The position numbers and the translations under genes are program-made. A stretch of 64,000 nucleotides of DNA from Bacteroidota bacterium (GTDB lineage Bacteria > Bacteroidota > Bacteroidia > B-17B0 > Aurantibacillaceae): positions 1 through 64,000 of the forward strand of contig JADJDM010000010.1 of assembly GCA_016702705.1 (NCBI GenBank), given 5' to 3'. The notes under the pieces were generated by a model, which was not told where the DNA came from, did no database searches, and saw nothing but the letters and a program-made list of their open reading frames with translations. Numbering within the stretch: position 1 is the stretch's first letter; every line of letters starts with the position of its first letter. Positions 39,733 to 49,466 of the stretch are shown here, one piece after another.

Positions 39733-40209
39733 TTGCAGAAGAATAAATGTGTTGTGGCCGATTTAAAGAATCATATTAATATAGTAAACCGAAGAGCTTC
39801 GTTTGAATATTCTTTCATTGAAAAGTATGTTGCTGGACTTCAATTAACCGGAACAGAGATTAAGTCTATTCGTGCAGGTAAAGCAAACATTACCGATGGT
39901 TATTGTTTATTTATTAAAAATGAGCTTTGGGTAAAAAACATGCACATTACTGAATACGAACAAGGAACCTACAATAATCACGCACCCAATCGTGATAGGA
40001 AATTGTTGTTGAATAAAATGGAGATTAACAAACTTCAGAAAAAACTTAAAGATCAAGGATTAACCATTATCCCTATTCGTATGTTTATTTCAGAAGGTGG
40101 TTATGCAAAACTTGAAATTGCCTTAGCAAAAGGTAAAAAACTATTCGATAAACGCGACGATATTAAAACTAGGGATATCCAAAGAGAAACAGCTAGAAGG
40201 ATTAAGTAA
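39733..40209 (+). CDS. smpB: SsrA-binding protein SmpB
   Basis: SmpB binds tmRNA and delivers it to stalled ribosomes. The protein has NRRASFEYSFIEKYVAG, LTGTEIKSIRAGKANI, the EYEQGTYNNHAP loop, RKLLLNKMEI, and the basic tail KGKKLFDKRDDIKTRD that enters the mRNA channel. The extent shown uses a TTG at 39733, giving 158 residues; a GTG at 39754 (giving MADLKNHINIVN) is an alternative. An upstream stop at 39724-39726 excludes a longer form. Confidence 0.93.
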   Translation: MQKNKCVVADLKNHINIVNRRASFEYSFIEKYVAGLQLTGTEIKSIRAGKANITDGYCLFIKNELWVKNMHITEYEQGTYNNHAPNRDRKLLLNKMEINKLQKKLKDQGLTIIPIRMFISEGGYAKLEIALAKGKKLFDKRDDIKTRDIQRETARRIK

Positions 40210-40412
40210 TTACGAATTCTTACCTAAACCTTTAGAATTACGAATTTTCTTACGAATATACGAATACTACGAATTGGCACGAATGAAAAGCAGGACAATT
40301 CGATTAAAGTATTCGTACAATTCGCAACATTAGTATATTCGTAGAGATTAGTAATCATTAGTATATTCGTACAGATTAGTAATCATTAGTATATTCGTAC
40401 GGATTTGTAATC
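40210..40412. repeat. Intergenic TACGAAT / ATTCGTA cluster with three 28-bp tandem copies
   Basis: The 342-bp gap between smpB and the DUF2911 gene has no coding sequence. Its left half carries TACGAAT-type motifs at about 40211-40285 and its right half the complementary ATTCGTA, so they could fold into a long imperfect hairpin. Three 28-bp tandem copies of ATTAGTATATTCGTA plus about 13 nt lie at 40329-40356, 40357-40384 and 40385-40412. The remaining ~140 bp is AT-rich and holds nothing I recognise beyond a likely promoter for the next gene. Confidence 0.75.
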
Positions 40413-40551
40413 ATAATCATATAAATCGTTAAACAAAACGCATACACTTGTATATTTAATTATCGTTAAAAATGATTGATTTAGTTAAGGTAGCGCTATA
40501 CTAAGCTTATTAATATTATTTTAGCATCCTAAATTTTTAACTAAACACAAT

Positions 40552-41409
40552 ATGATAAAATCAACAAAACTTACTGCAATGGCTTTATTTGCTGCTGCTA
40601 GTATTTTTACAACAAATGTAAATGCACAATTAAAAACTCCGGCTCCTAGTCCGGCACAAACGGTTAAGCAAGCTTTTGCTTTATCTGAAATCACAATTGA
40701 TTACTCAAGACCAAGTGTAAAAGGTAGAACCATTTTTGGTGATGTTGTTCCTTTTGGAAAAGTATGGCGTACTGGTGCAAATGGAAGTACAAAAATTACT
40801 TTTGGTGAAGATGTAAAAGTAGAAGGTAATGATGTAAAAGCTGGTACTTATGCTATCTACAGCGTTCCTGATAAAGACATGTGGGAAATCATGTTGTACA
40901 AAGATTTAACAATGGGTGGAGATGTATCTTCTTACAAAAAGGAAGATGAAGTTTTACGTTTTAAAGTTAAGTCAAGTGCTTTAGCTTCTAATGTTGAAAC
41001 ATTCACTATTAACGTTGCTGATGTTACTTCAAGCAAAGCAAACATCGAAATACAATGGGAAAAAACACGTGTTGCTTTTTCAGTAGTTGCTGATATCGAT
41101 ACTAAAATCATGAAGAACATCGAGAACTCTGTAATTAAGGATAACAAACCATATTTCTCTGCTGCAAGTTATTATTATGAGAACGACAAAGACATGAAAT
41201 TAGCTTTGGAGTGGGCTGATAAAGCAGTAGCTGCAAATCCAAAAGCATATTGGGTTGTTTTATTAAAAGCTAAAATTCAAGTTAAATTAAAGGACAATAA
41301 AGGTGCAAATGCTACAGCTACACAAGCCTTAACTTTAGCTAAAGAAGACCAAGACGATGCTTATGTTAAAATGGCTGAAAAAATTATTGCTGAAACAAAA
41401 GGAAAATAA
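40552..41409 (+). CDS. DUF2911 domain secreted protein
   Basis: This 285-residue protein has a signal peptide (ALFAAASIFTTNVNAQ) and a DUF2911 domain (about 30-170) with DYSRPSVKGRTIFGDVVPFG, WRTGANGSTKI and AGTYAIYSVPDK, the conserved features of the family. The C-terminal ~90 residues are helical and TPR-like (ALEWADKAVAANPKAYWV). The family is common in Bacteroidota; no biochemical function is established. It is followed by a strong bidirectional terminator. Confidence 0.88.
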   Translation: MIKSTKLTAMALFAAASIFTTNVNAQLKTPAPSPAQTVKQAFALSEITIDYSRPSVKGRTIFGDVVPFGKVWRTGANGSTKITFGEDVKVEGNDVKAGTYAIYSVPDKDMWEIMLYKDLTMGGDVSSYKKEDEVLRFKVKSSALASNVETFTINVADVTSSKANIEIQWEKTRVAFSVVADIDTKIMKNIENSVIKDNKPYFSAASYYYENDKDMKLALEWADKAVAANPKAYWVVLLKAKIQVKLKDNKGANATATQALTLAKEDQDDAYVKMAEKIIAETKGK

Positions 41410-41430
41410 TTTTTGATTTATTATATTATT

Positions 41431-41460
41431 AAAAACGCCCCGAGTTCTCGGGGCGTTTTT
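41431..41460 (+). terminator. Bidirectional terminator
   Basis: AAAAACGCCCCGAG and its exact complement enclose a two-base TT centre, so the true loop is slightly larger. A-run and T-run flanks suit both the DUF2911 gene and the convergent SSS gene. Confidence 0.88.
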
Positions 41461-41467
41461 TTATGCT

Positions 41468-43167
41468 TTATTCTTTATCAGCCTCTTTATCAAATGAAAG
41501 CAATTTAAACAAGTATGAAAATAGAACAACCATTCCACAACCCAATACATTTAGCCACAAAAGGCTGATAAATCAAAGTACCAAGCGGTAGCAACAAATA
41601 CTTCAGCAATAATAGCTGCATAAAATGCTGTTACCTTTTACATTCTTAGATAGAATGCCACTAAGAAAATCCCTAAAATAGTTCCGTAAAAAGAGAGCCA
41701 AAGATATTAACGGCTTCAATTAAATTACCAATTTTACCTGCATACAAAGCAACTACCAAACAAAATAAGCCCCCAAATCACAGTTGTAAAACGAGAAATA
41801 TACAAATCTCTTTTTTTATCGCTTTCTTCTTTTTTAAATAAACGTTTGTAAAAATCAATTACGGTTGTTGATGCCAAGGAATTTAAACCACTGGCTGTTG
41901 AACCCATGGATGCTAAAAAGATAATGGCTATCAATAAACCAACTAATCCCGTTGGCAGGTATTGCATTACAAAAGAAAGAAACACATAATTAGTATCGTT
42001 TAAATCAGCCTTTGGATTGTTTTTCTTCATCAAGGCAATAGCGTCCTTTCGTATTGTTTCCGAACGCATATTGGCCAATGCTAACTCTTTTCCTGCAAAG
42101 AAAATTCCTTCTTCATCATTCTTATGCTCTGCATCAACTAAATCAGTTACTAATTTGCGTTTGTGTACTTGTTCCTTTTCGTAATTTAATTCTAATGCTT
42201 TGTAATCATTTTTGTAAGCGCTGGTTTCAATTGCATTTACTTCTACCTTATTAAAAAACATGGGTGGAGTATGATACTGATAAAAAGCAAATACCAATGT
42301 TCCGATTAGTAGAATAAAGAACTGCATCGGTATTTTAAGGAGTCCGTTCATTACTAAACCCAATCTACTTTGAGTAATCGATTTACCTGTAAGATAGCGC
42401 CCTACTTGAGATTGGTCTGTACCGAAATAAGAAAGCTGCAAAAAGAAACCGCCAATAATACCTGACCAAATATTGTATCTATTTTGCAAATCAAAAGTAG
42501 TATCGATTGCATTTAGTTTTCCCATTTTACCTGCAATGTGCAAAGCGTCGGTAAAACCAACATTGGCAGGCATTAAGTGGACAACCATATAAGCTGCCAT
42601 AAACAAACCAATAAATATAATTCCCATTTGCAACATTTGAGTATAGGAAACTGCCTTTGCCCCGCCGTAAACTGTATATAGAATTACAAGTCCACCCATT
42701 AAAAAAGTAGTGTAAGTTATATTTATATTTAAAATGGTAGATAGTACAATAGCAGGTGCATAAATAGTTATACCTGTTGAAATGCCCCGCTGCAATAAAA
42801 ACAAAAATGCCGTTAAGGTTCTGGTTTTGTTATCGAAACGTTTTTCTAGATACTCGTATGCAGTATAAACATTCAGTTTATGAAAAATGGGAATGAAGGT
42901 GGTACACAAAACAATCATTGCCAAAGGCAAACCAAAATAAAATTGTACAAAGCGCAAACCATCTGTATAACCTTGCCCCGGTGCCGAAAGAAATGTAATT
43001 GCACTTGCCTGTGTTGCCATTACCGATAGCCCAACATGGTACCAAGGTAATTGCCTGTCAGCTAACAAATAGGTTTTTATATTTTTTGTATTACGACTTT
43101 TCCAAACTCCGTATAAAATTATGGAGAATAGTGTAAGACATAATACTAACCAATCTATTCCGCTCAT
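41468..43167 (-). CDS. Sodium:solute symporter (SSS family), C-terminus broken by several frameshifts
   Basis: The 477-codon open section (41734-43167) begins MSGIDWLVLCLTLFSIILYG and shows SSS features: LPWYHVGLSVMATQASAITFLS, YGGAKAVSYTQMLQM, and FLASMGSTASGLNSLAS. After LILFGS the frame is lost. Reading all frames gives the missing tail: VALYAGKIGNLIEAVNIFGS, YGTILGIFLVAFYLR, AFYAAIIAEVFVATAWYF and the end LLSFDKEADKE at 41468. At least four indels lie within ~270 bp. Solute unknown; the linked PIG-L deacetylase suggests an amino sugar or similar. Translation overlaps the 39-residue membrane gene by ATGA. Confidence 0.83.
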
Positions 43168-43283
43168 TTTTTAAAGTTTTCGGTAAAAAAGTATAGACCT
43201 ACAATAACTGCAACTAATACAATTACAACCAATGCGTACACATTTCGCCAACTACCTAATATGGGTGATTTTTCTTCTTCCAT
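43164..43283 (-). CDS. 39-residue single-TM membrane protein between PIG-L and SSS genes
   Basis: The sequence reads MEEEKSPILGSWRNVYALVV, then a hydrophobic stretch to about residue 33, then TENFKK. Its ATG overlaps the PIG-L stop (TAATG) and its TGA overlaps the SSS start (ATGA), so the three genes look translationally coupled. A small one-TM partner of a transporter is a plausible role, inferred from position and size only. It is shorter than most gene callers report. Confidence 0.7.
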   Translation of the reverse strand: MEEEKSPILGSWRNVYALVVIVLVAVIVGLYFFTENFKK

Positions 43284-44327
43284 TATTTATTTTGCGGAAT
43301 GCTAATTAAATTGGTAAACAACCTGTATGCGCCAGGGACACCTGCAGGAAGCTCTCTAAAAAATGCTAGACCAGTGTAGACAAAATTTCCTTTTCCGTGC
43401 TTAGCAACAATTAAACTGCCATCGCTTGGCTTTTCATCTTTGTCGTTCATCTCGAAAATAGTTTCGTAATTTTTGTCTAATTCAGTTGCGAAATAAATTC
43501 CGCGCTCCTGAATCCATCCTTTAAAATCATATTCGGAAATTAAATTTGGAAAATTTAAAACTGAATGTTTTTTATTAATAATCTTCACATCAGCATTTTC
43601 ATCAGTAACCCTGTTTCTTGAAACGGTAAAAGGATAAGGTCCAATTTTAGCAACAACAGGCCCTACTCTACTATTGGTATTGTATTGAACAACCAAGTTA
43701 CCGCCATTTTTAACGTAATCCATTAATTTAGTATAATATATTTGCAGGCGCTCGTTTGTATTATGTGCGCGAATGCCTGTAACAATTGCCTCGTATTTAG
43801 AAAGATCGGCTGTGGCAAGCATTTCATCTGTTAAAGTAGTTACATTATATCCAATTTGTTTAAGGCAAGTTTCAACTTCATCGCCTGCACCTGGAATGTA
43901 TGCAATATTGTTGTTTGATTTTTTTAAATCGAGTTTAACCAATTTAGTTGTTGCATCCGATAAAACAAACTGATAAGGAATGTGATCATATTCGATACGC
44001 TGAATGCTCTTATCATAACTTTGTCCATCTATTTCTATACGTGCCTTTAATGTAGAACTTAAAAACTCAGCCTTCGTTTTAATTTTAAATTCAATTATTT
44101 TTTCACTGCCTTTTTTATCTAATTTAAATTAATGAATCCTTCATAATTACTTCCCAGTTTTGCCCACTTTGAGAAGTAGGAAGGCTAAAAAAAACTGTCC
44201 CACTAACATTATCAGCATTGGCCTTAACTCTTAACTGAATTGTCTTTTCTTTATCATCTGAAAACACATATACTTTCTCTGCAATATTAATGGTTGCAGG
44301 AGGCAAAACTTCAAACGGACGATACAC
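43283..44327 (-). CDS. C-terminal part of the PIG-L deacetylase-like protein (frameshifted)
   Basis: Two open stretches (44124-44327 and 43283-43942, with open sequence between) continue the protein begun at 45787. The first reads YRPFEVLPPATINIAEKVYVFSDD after VYKF... in the N-terminal section, joining near 44330; the second joins near 44125. The last ~200 residues (GAGDEVETCLKQIGYNV, ...AIVTGIRAHNTNERL, KHGKGNFVYTGLAFFRELPAG) form a Rossmann-like or class-I-amidotransferase-like domain commonly fused behind PIG-L in Bacteroidota. The gene ends in TAATG overlapping the small membrane gene. Confidence 0.75.
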
Positions 44328-45787
44328 TTTTCCTCTAACTGGTCAGTAAATTTATATACCAAAGGACGTTTTACTTTAAAATCTAAATCGCCTATTGTAA
44401 TATCAAAAGTAGCTTGTGTTGCAGAAACGTTATCTGGTATTCCTCTTAGCAGTTGGTCGTTTACAGTATATAAACCCGTTGTGTGTTCTGCACTTAACCA
44501 ATATGGATTGGAGAAAGAAAGATCTTTATTTAAAACAAGTTTATGCCTAAAGGTATATAGCTCGTTTTGTTTTAGTGTTAATGCAGTGGTTGAATCATCC
44601 TGCAAAAAGGAAACTGAGTTTAATTTAATGATGGTGTTATTCTTAGAAACAACTTGAGTAGTAATTAAACTTTCTTTCCCAGGAATACCAATGTAATCTG
44701 TAGCATAGGCTTCGCCCCAAAAGCCTGAGCAAACTAAAATAAGCGTTTCTAGCTCTTTCAACTTTTGTTTTTGCCAATACATTACTTCTGTATTGGACGA
44801 ATTAAGTTTCAGCAATTCTTTATACACAGCACTTAAACTTGCAACTGAATTTTGTGGTGCTGAAACATCGTATTTAGCAATACAATCAGCAATCATTTTA
44901 TCAAACTTAGCTGTTTCTTTAAAACGTTTCCAGGTGTTATCAATGTTTTCAAACACATCCATTTTACATGAATCACCTTTCAAAGACTTAAAATACTCAA
45001 TTGAACTTCCTCTACCCTTTGAAGAGCCAAAACCTTGACTCTTATGCATAGAGCGGCTATCAGCAGCAATTTCTCCATAATATTTACCTAGTAAGGGATT
45101 AAAAACACCAACGTCAATTTTAATTTGATTTTCTGCTGTAGTATTTGTTCCACCAAAATTAAAGGTGTTCCAAAATAAACGTTTTGTTTTCCAAACTTGT
45201 ACATACTTTAATTGTTCAGGAAACTTAGTTGGATCGGCTGCAGCATCAAAAGCCAATTCAGCTAACATTGCCGAAGCAGTGTGATGCCCATGTCCACCTT
45301 CACCTGTAGTTGGGAAACGACAAATAATTACATCTGGTTTAAACTTACGAATTGTCCACACAACATCGGCTAGTATGCTATCCTTGTTCCAAATAGAAAA
45401 TGTTTCTTCCGGATTTTTAGAATAACCAAAATCATTTGCTCGTGTAAAAAATTGTTCTGCCCCGTCGGTTCTGCGCGCAGCTAGTAATTCGTTTGTTCTT
45501 ATTAAACCTAATAGTTCGCTTTGTTCCTTGCCAATTAAGTTTTGTCCGCCATCACCTCTTGTTAACGATAAGTATGCAGTACGAAACTTTTTTTCGTTTG
45601 CTAAATAAGCAAGTAAACGCGTGTTCTCATCATCGGGATGGGCTGCAATGTAAAGCACAGAGCCAATAGTATTTAACTTTTTTAATCCATGTAAAATTTC
45701 AGCCGAATTAAGTTGCGGAGATGTTTGTGCCTTTGAAAAAGTAAAAGATAGAAACCCCAATAAAACCAATATATATCTTATCTGCAT
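44231..45787 (-). CDS. PIG-L family deacetylase, N-terminal catalytic part
   Basis: This section has a signal peptide (YILVLLGFLSFTFSKAQ) and a PIG-L/LmbE domain (about 30-260). The zinc and catalytic motif is AHPDDE (about residue 49), and the third ligand region is GEGGHGHHTASA. The family removes acetyl groups from N-acetylglucosamine-type residues. The open frame loses register after EEKCIVRL; the rest lies at 43283-44327. The whole gene would be ~834 codons. Signal peptide and coupled SSS transporter suggest scavenging of an acetylated sugar compound. Confidence 0.85.
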   Translation of the reverse strand: MQIRYILVLLGFLSFTFSKAQTSPQLNSAEILHGLKKLNTIGSVLYIAAHPDDENTRLLAYLANEKKFRTAYLSLTRGDGGQNLIGKEQSELLGLIRTNELLAARRTDGAEQFFTRANDFGYSKNPEETFSIWNKDSILADVVWTIRKFKPDVIICRFPTTGEGGHGHHTASAMLAELAFDAAADPTKFPEQLKYVQVWKTKRLFWNTFNFGGTNTTAENQIKIDVGVFNPLLGKYYGEIAADSRSMHKSQGFGSSKGRGSSIEYFKSLKGDSCKMDVFENIDNTWKRFKETAKFDKMIADCIAKYDVSAPQNSVASLSAVYKELLKLNSSNTEVMYWQKQKLKELETLILVCSGFWGEAYATDYIGIPGKESLITTQVVSKNNTIIKLNSVSFLQDDSTTALTLKQNELYTFRHKLVLNKDLSFSNPYWLSAEHTTGLYTVNDQLLRGIPDNVSATQATFDITIGDLDFKVKRPLVYKFTDQLEEKCIVRLKFCLLQPLILQRKYMCFQMIKKRQFS

Positions 45788-45948
45788 AAATCAAATTTAA
45801 AAATTTGAATATAGACAAAATACTAATTTGCAAAAGTTAAAATGATAGAAAGTGATAAATAAATGTTAAGGGAATAAGTCTTGAATCAAGCTAGAATTAA
45901 ACAACTCGTTAATTAGCCACCTCAATATCTCGCCAATTCAACAACTCA

Positions 45949-48159
45949 TTAATTATCCAACCTCACGATATTCGTAACCCCATTCACTTTCTTCAATTTG
46001 TTAATCAATTGCGTTAAGTGTTCGGTGCTGTGCACGTAAACCATTATCGTTCCTTCAAAAATTCCATTATCGGTATCAAAGCTAATCGAACGCATGTTAA
46101 CGTTGTACTGCGTAGAAATTACTTTAGTAATGTTATTTACCAAACCTAATTCATCTGTACCTGTAATTTTAATACCAGCTAAGAATGCGATTAGATGCTG
46201 ACTATTCCATTTTGCTTTAACCACACGGTAAGCGTAGTTGGAAAGTAATTGAATAGCATTAGGACAATTTACACGATGTATTTTAATTCCTTCACCCACA
46301 GTAATAAAACCAAACACATCATCACCCGGAATTGGATTACAGCAAGGAGAAAGATTATAATCTAACTTCTGCATATCATCACCAATAACTAAATGGTCAG
46401 CTTTACCTCTAGTATCTGCAACTAATTGTTCTAAGGTATGTGATATAGTTGGCTCAGGTTTTTTAGCAGCAAACTTTTCTGGATGAGCTTTAAAACTAGC
46501 GAAGTCTTTTATGTCTTTTAACTCAATTGCATCTTTAGCTACACGATAAAACAATTCTTGAGAGCTGGGCAATTTTAAGAAATTAGCAAAGTCTTGAATG
46601 TTTTGAATTGTGAATTCTATTTTTTGTTTGGTGAATTTACGTTCTAAAATTTCTCTTCCTTCATCTGCAATTTTACGATGCGATTCTTTTAAAGCTAATT
46701 TAATTTTAGATTTAGCCTTTGCCGTAGTTACATAGCTAATCCAATCTTCTTTAGGCGTTTGTTTGGTTGAAGTTAAAATCTCTACTTGGTCACCGCCTTT
46801 AAGCGTGTAACTTAATGGTACCAGCTTATGATTTACTTTAGCCCCGATGCAATGTGAACCTACTTTTGAATGTATCTCAAATGCAAAATCCAAAGCCGTT
46901 GAACCAAAAGGTAATGTGCGCATTTCTCCTGATGGAGTAAACACAAATATTTCTTCAGCAAATAAATTTAATTTAAAATCATCAATAAAGTCCATTGCAT
47001 TCTCTTCCGGACTTTCTAATAACTCTCTAATCTTCTTTAACCAATCTTCTAATTGCCCTTCTCTATCTGGTGTTGCGCCTTTGTATTTCCAATGTGCAGC
47101 GTAACCCATTTCAGCAATGTCATCCATACGAGTGGTACGAATTTGCACTTCTACCCACTTGCCATCAGGTCCCATTACAGTTGTGTGTAATGATTCGTAA
47201 CCATTTGCTTTAGGCGTAGAAACCCAGTCGCGTAAACGTTCTGGACTTGGATGATAAAAATCGGTGATGATAGAATATACCCTCCAGCAATCTGTTTTTT
47301 CTAATTCAAGTGGAGTATCAATGATGATACGAATTGCAAAGAGGTCGTATATTTCTCCAAACTCAACGCCTTTGTTTTTTATTTTATTGTAAATCGAATA
47401 AATCGATTTTGGCCTTCCGTATATTTTTGCTTTAAAACCTTGTTCCGTTAAAATCTCTTTTATCGGTTCAATAAATTTTTGAATAAATATTTTTCTTTCT
47501 GGCTCACTTTCTTTTAGTTTAAGGACAATATCATCAAACATTTCTGTATTGGTGTATTTTAATCCTAAATCTTCTAATTCAGATTTGATAGAATTTAATC
47601 CTAAACGATGTGCAAGCGGGGCATATAAATAAAGCGTTTCAGAAGCGATTTTCATTTGTTTGTCGCGCTTCATACTTTCGAGCGTACGCATATTATGCAA
47701 ACGATCTGCAAGTTTAATAAGGATTACGCGCACATCATCAGATAGTGTGAGCATCATCTTACGGAAGTTCTCTGCTTGTAAAGAAGAGGTTTGATCAAAT
47801 ACTCCAGATATTTTAGTTAAGCCATCAATAATTTTAGCAACCTTCTCACCAAACATTCCTTGAATATCATCCAAGGTAATATCAGTATCTTCAACAGTAT
47901 CGTGTAATAATGCGCAAACAATAGAAGTTGTTCCCAAGCCAATTTCTTCTGCACAAATTTGAGCAACAGCAATGGGATGATAAATATAAGGTTCGCCCGA
48001 TTTACGACGCATTTCTTTATGGGCATCAACCGAAACCTCAAATGCTTTACGTATTTGTTCCTTATCTCCCTTTTGTAACCTACGTTTGCAAGCTTTTAGT
48101 AAGTTTTTGTATCTATTAAGAATCTCTTTCTTTTCTGCTTCTAAATCTATCTCTGCCAT
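45949..48159 (-). CDS. RelA/SpoT bifunctional (p)ppGpp synthase/hydrolase
   Basis: This 736-residue protein has, in order, an HD hydrolase domain with HDTVEDT (about residue 88), the synthetase domain (about 240-350) with GRPKSIYSIYNKIK and YESLHTTVMGPDG, a TGS domain (EEIFVFTPSGEMRTLPFGST, about 405-465), and a C-terminal ACT domain (about 660-736). The layout and the intact HD motif indicate both making and degrading (p)ppGpp, as in the single Rel/Spo enzyme of Bacteroidota. Length is typical. Transcribed alone. An imperfect 20-bp repeat (AACAACTCGTTAATTAGCCA and a near copy) lies at its 3' end (45900-45959). Confidence 0.93.
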   Translation of the reverse strand: MAEIDLEAEKKEILNRYKNLLKACKRRLQKGDKEQIRKAFEVSVDAHKEMRRKSGEPYIYHPIAVAQICAEEIGLGTTSIVCALLHDTVEDTDITLDDIQGMFGEKVAKIIDGLTKISGVFDQTSSLQAENFRKMMLTLSDDVRVILIKLADRLHNMRTLESMKRDKQMKIASETLYLYAPLAHRLGLNSIKSELEDLGLKYTNTEMFDDIVLKLKESEPERKIFIQKFIEPIKEILTEQGFKAKIYGRPKSIYSIYNKIKNKGVEFGEIYDLFAIRIIIDTPLELEKTDCWRVYSIITDFYHPSPERLRDWVSTPKANGYESLHTTVMGPDGKWVEVQIRTTRMDDIAEMGYAAHWKYKGATPDREGQLEDWLKKIRELLESPEENAMDFIDDFKLNLFAEEIFVFTPSGEMRTLPFGSTALDFAFEIHSKVGSHCIGAKVNHKLVPLSYTLKGGDQVEILTSTKQTPKEDWISYVTTAKAKSKIKLALKESHRKIADEGREILERKFTKQKIEFTIQNIQDFANFLKLPSSQELFYRVAKDAIELKDIKDFASFKAHPEKFAAKKPEPTISHTLEQLVADTRGKADHLVIGDDMQKLDYNLSPCCNPIPGDDVFGFITVGEGIKIHRVNCPNAIQLLSNYAYRVVKAKWNSQHLIAFLAGIKITGTDELGLVNNITKVISTQYNVNMRSISFDTDNGIFEGTIMVYVHSTEHLTQLINKLKKVNGVTNIVRLDN

Positions 48160-48283
48160 AAATCCTTCTATTTAATGTTCTAAAGTAATAATTATACTTT
48201 AAAACGAAAAGTAAATGATTAAAAATAGAGCACTTTCGTTCCAATAAATTAGTTTATTTTCGTCCAAATTTAAACATAAGATC

Positions 48284-49301
48284 ATGAAAATAATGAGAAA
48301 AATTTTAATCGGAATTGTTGTCTTACTAAGTATAATAATGCTTGCGAACATCTTTTTACCTGGAACCGTTGTAGTAAAAAGAAGCAGAGTAATGCCTATT
48401 TCTAAGGAAAGTGCCTACGAAAAACATTGCTGTTTTACAAAACTGGAAAAATTGGATGACTTGGGCTAAATTAGATCCCAATGCAGCCTACACTTATTCT
48501 AGTGAACCAGCAAACAAGGTTGGAGATTTTTACACTTGGAAGGGTAATAAAGATATGGGTGAAGGTAAAATGACTATAAAAGAAATTTCCGGAACCGACT
48601 CTATTAGATTTGAAATAGATTTTGCAGGACAAGGCATTAGTCCGGTTATATTTAATATAGCTTCAAAAGGTGATTCAACTGAAGTTACTTGGACAATGAA
48701 ATTTTATTTTCCATTTTATGCTCGTTTTATGGGCTTTATGATGGATGGTGTAATGGGCAAAGATTTTGAAGAAGGCTTAGCTGGAATTGAAAAAATTGGA
48801 TTAGCACAACCTACTGGAGCTGTTAAATCTGAATACAGCGTTGAAGATTCAAAACCAATGATGTGTTTAACTATGCTAGATTCTTGTACTGTTGACCCAA
48901 AAATTATTGGAGACAAATACAATAGCATGTTTGGACAATTAGATGCTGAAATGAAAGCTCAAAAATTATCACAAGCAGGAGCACCTTTCGCGGTAACAAT
49001 TAAATATGATATGAATAACAACTTCATGGTCTTTTCACCAGGTATTCCTGTTAGTGCTGAAGTTAAAGATGTAAAAAATAAAAAAATAAAATTCGCTAAG
49101 TACGATGCTCAAAAATGTTTAGTTTATAATTATTACGGTGATTATTCAACAATGCAAGCTTCTTATGAATCAATGTACAAGCACATTGGAGAAAATAAAA
49201 TGGAAGTTGCTGGATATAGCTGGGAAGAATACATTACTGACCCAATGGTGGAAAAAGATACTGCTAAATGGTTAACTAAAATTTATATTCCAATTAAGTA
49301 A
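48284..49301 (+). CDS. SRPBCC / effector-binding domain protein (one frameshift)
   Basis: The gene starts MKIMRKILIGIVVLLSIIM with a membrane anchor, then an SRPBCC (START-like) domain (about 25-180) and a C-terminal GyrI-like effector-binding domain (CLTMLDSC..., VTIKYDMNNNFMVFSPGIPV). The frame breaks in the A-run near 48419-48423: removing one A joins SKESAYE with NIAVLQNWKNWM. The restored length is ~338 residues. Such proteins bind small hydrophobic or cationic ligands; the ligand here is unknown. Confidence 0.78.
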
Positions 49302-49412
49302 TAGTAAATCACTTCTCGATACGTTTTAAGTGGATAATATAATTTAAAACTTTACATCCACTTAAAACACTCGAAGTGGATTGGAAAGAAAAGCATCGAT
49401 ACACCCAAAATA

Positions 49413-49448
49413 AAAAAAGCCCTCTCAATTTCTTGAGAGGGCTTTTTT
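49413..49448 (+). terminator. Bidirectional terminator
   Basis: AAAAAAGCCCTCTCAA pairs with TTGAGAGGGCTTTTTT around a TTTC loop between convergent genes ending at 49301 and 49467. Confidence 0.88.
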
Positions 49449-49466
49449 ATGATACTGAGCTATTTC

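Noticed and set aside
40329..40412. CRISPR-like array (28-bp repeats)
   Set aside because: The copies are directly adjacent without spacers, only three in number, and no cas gene is near.
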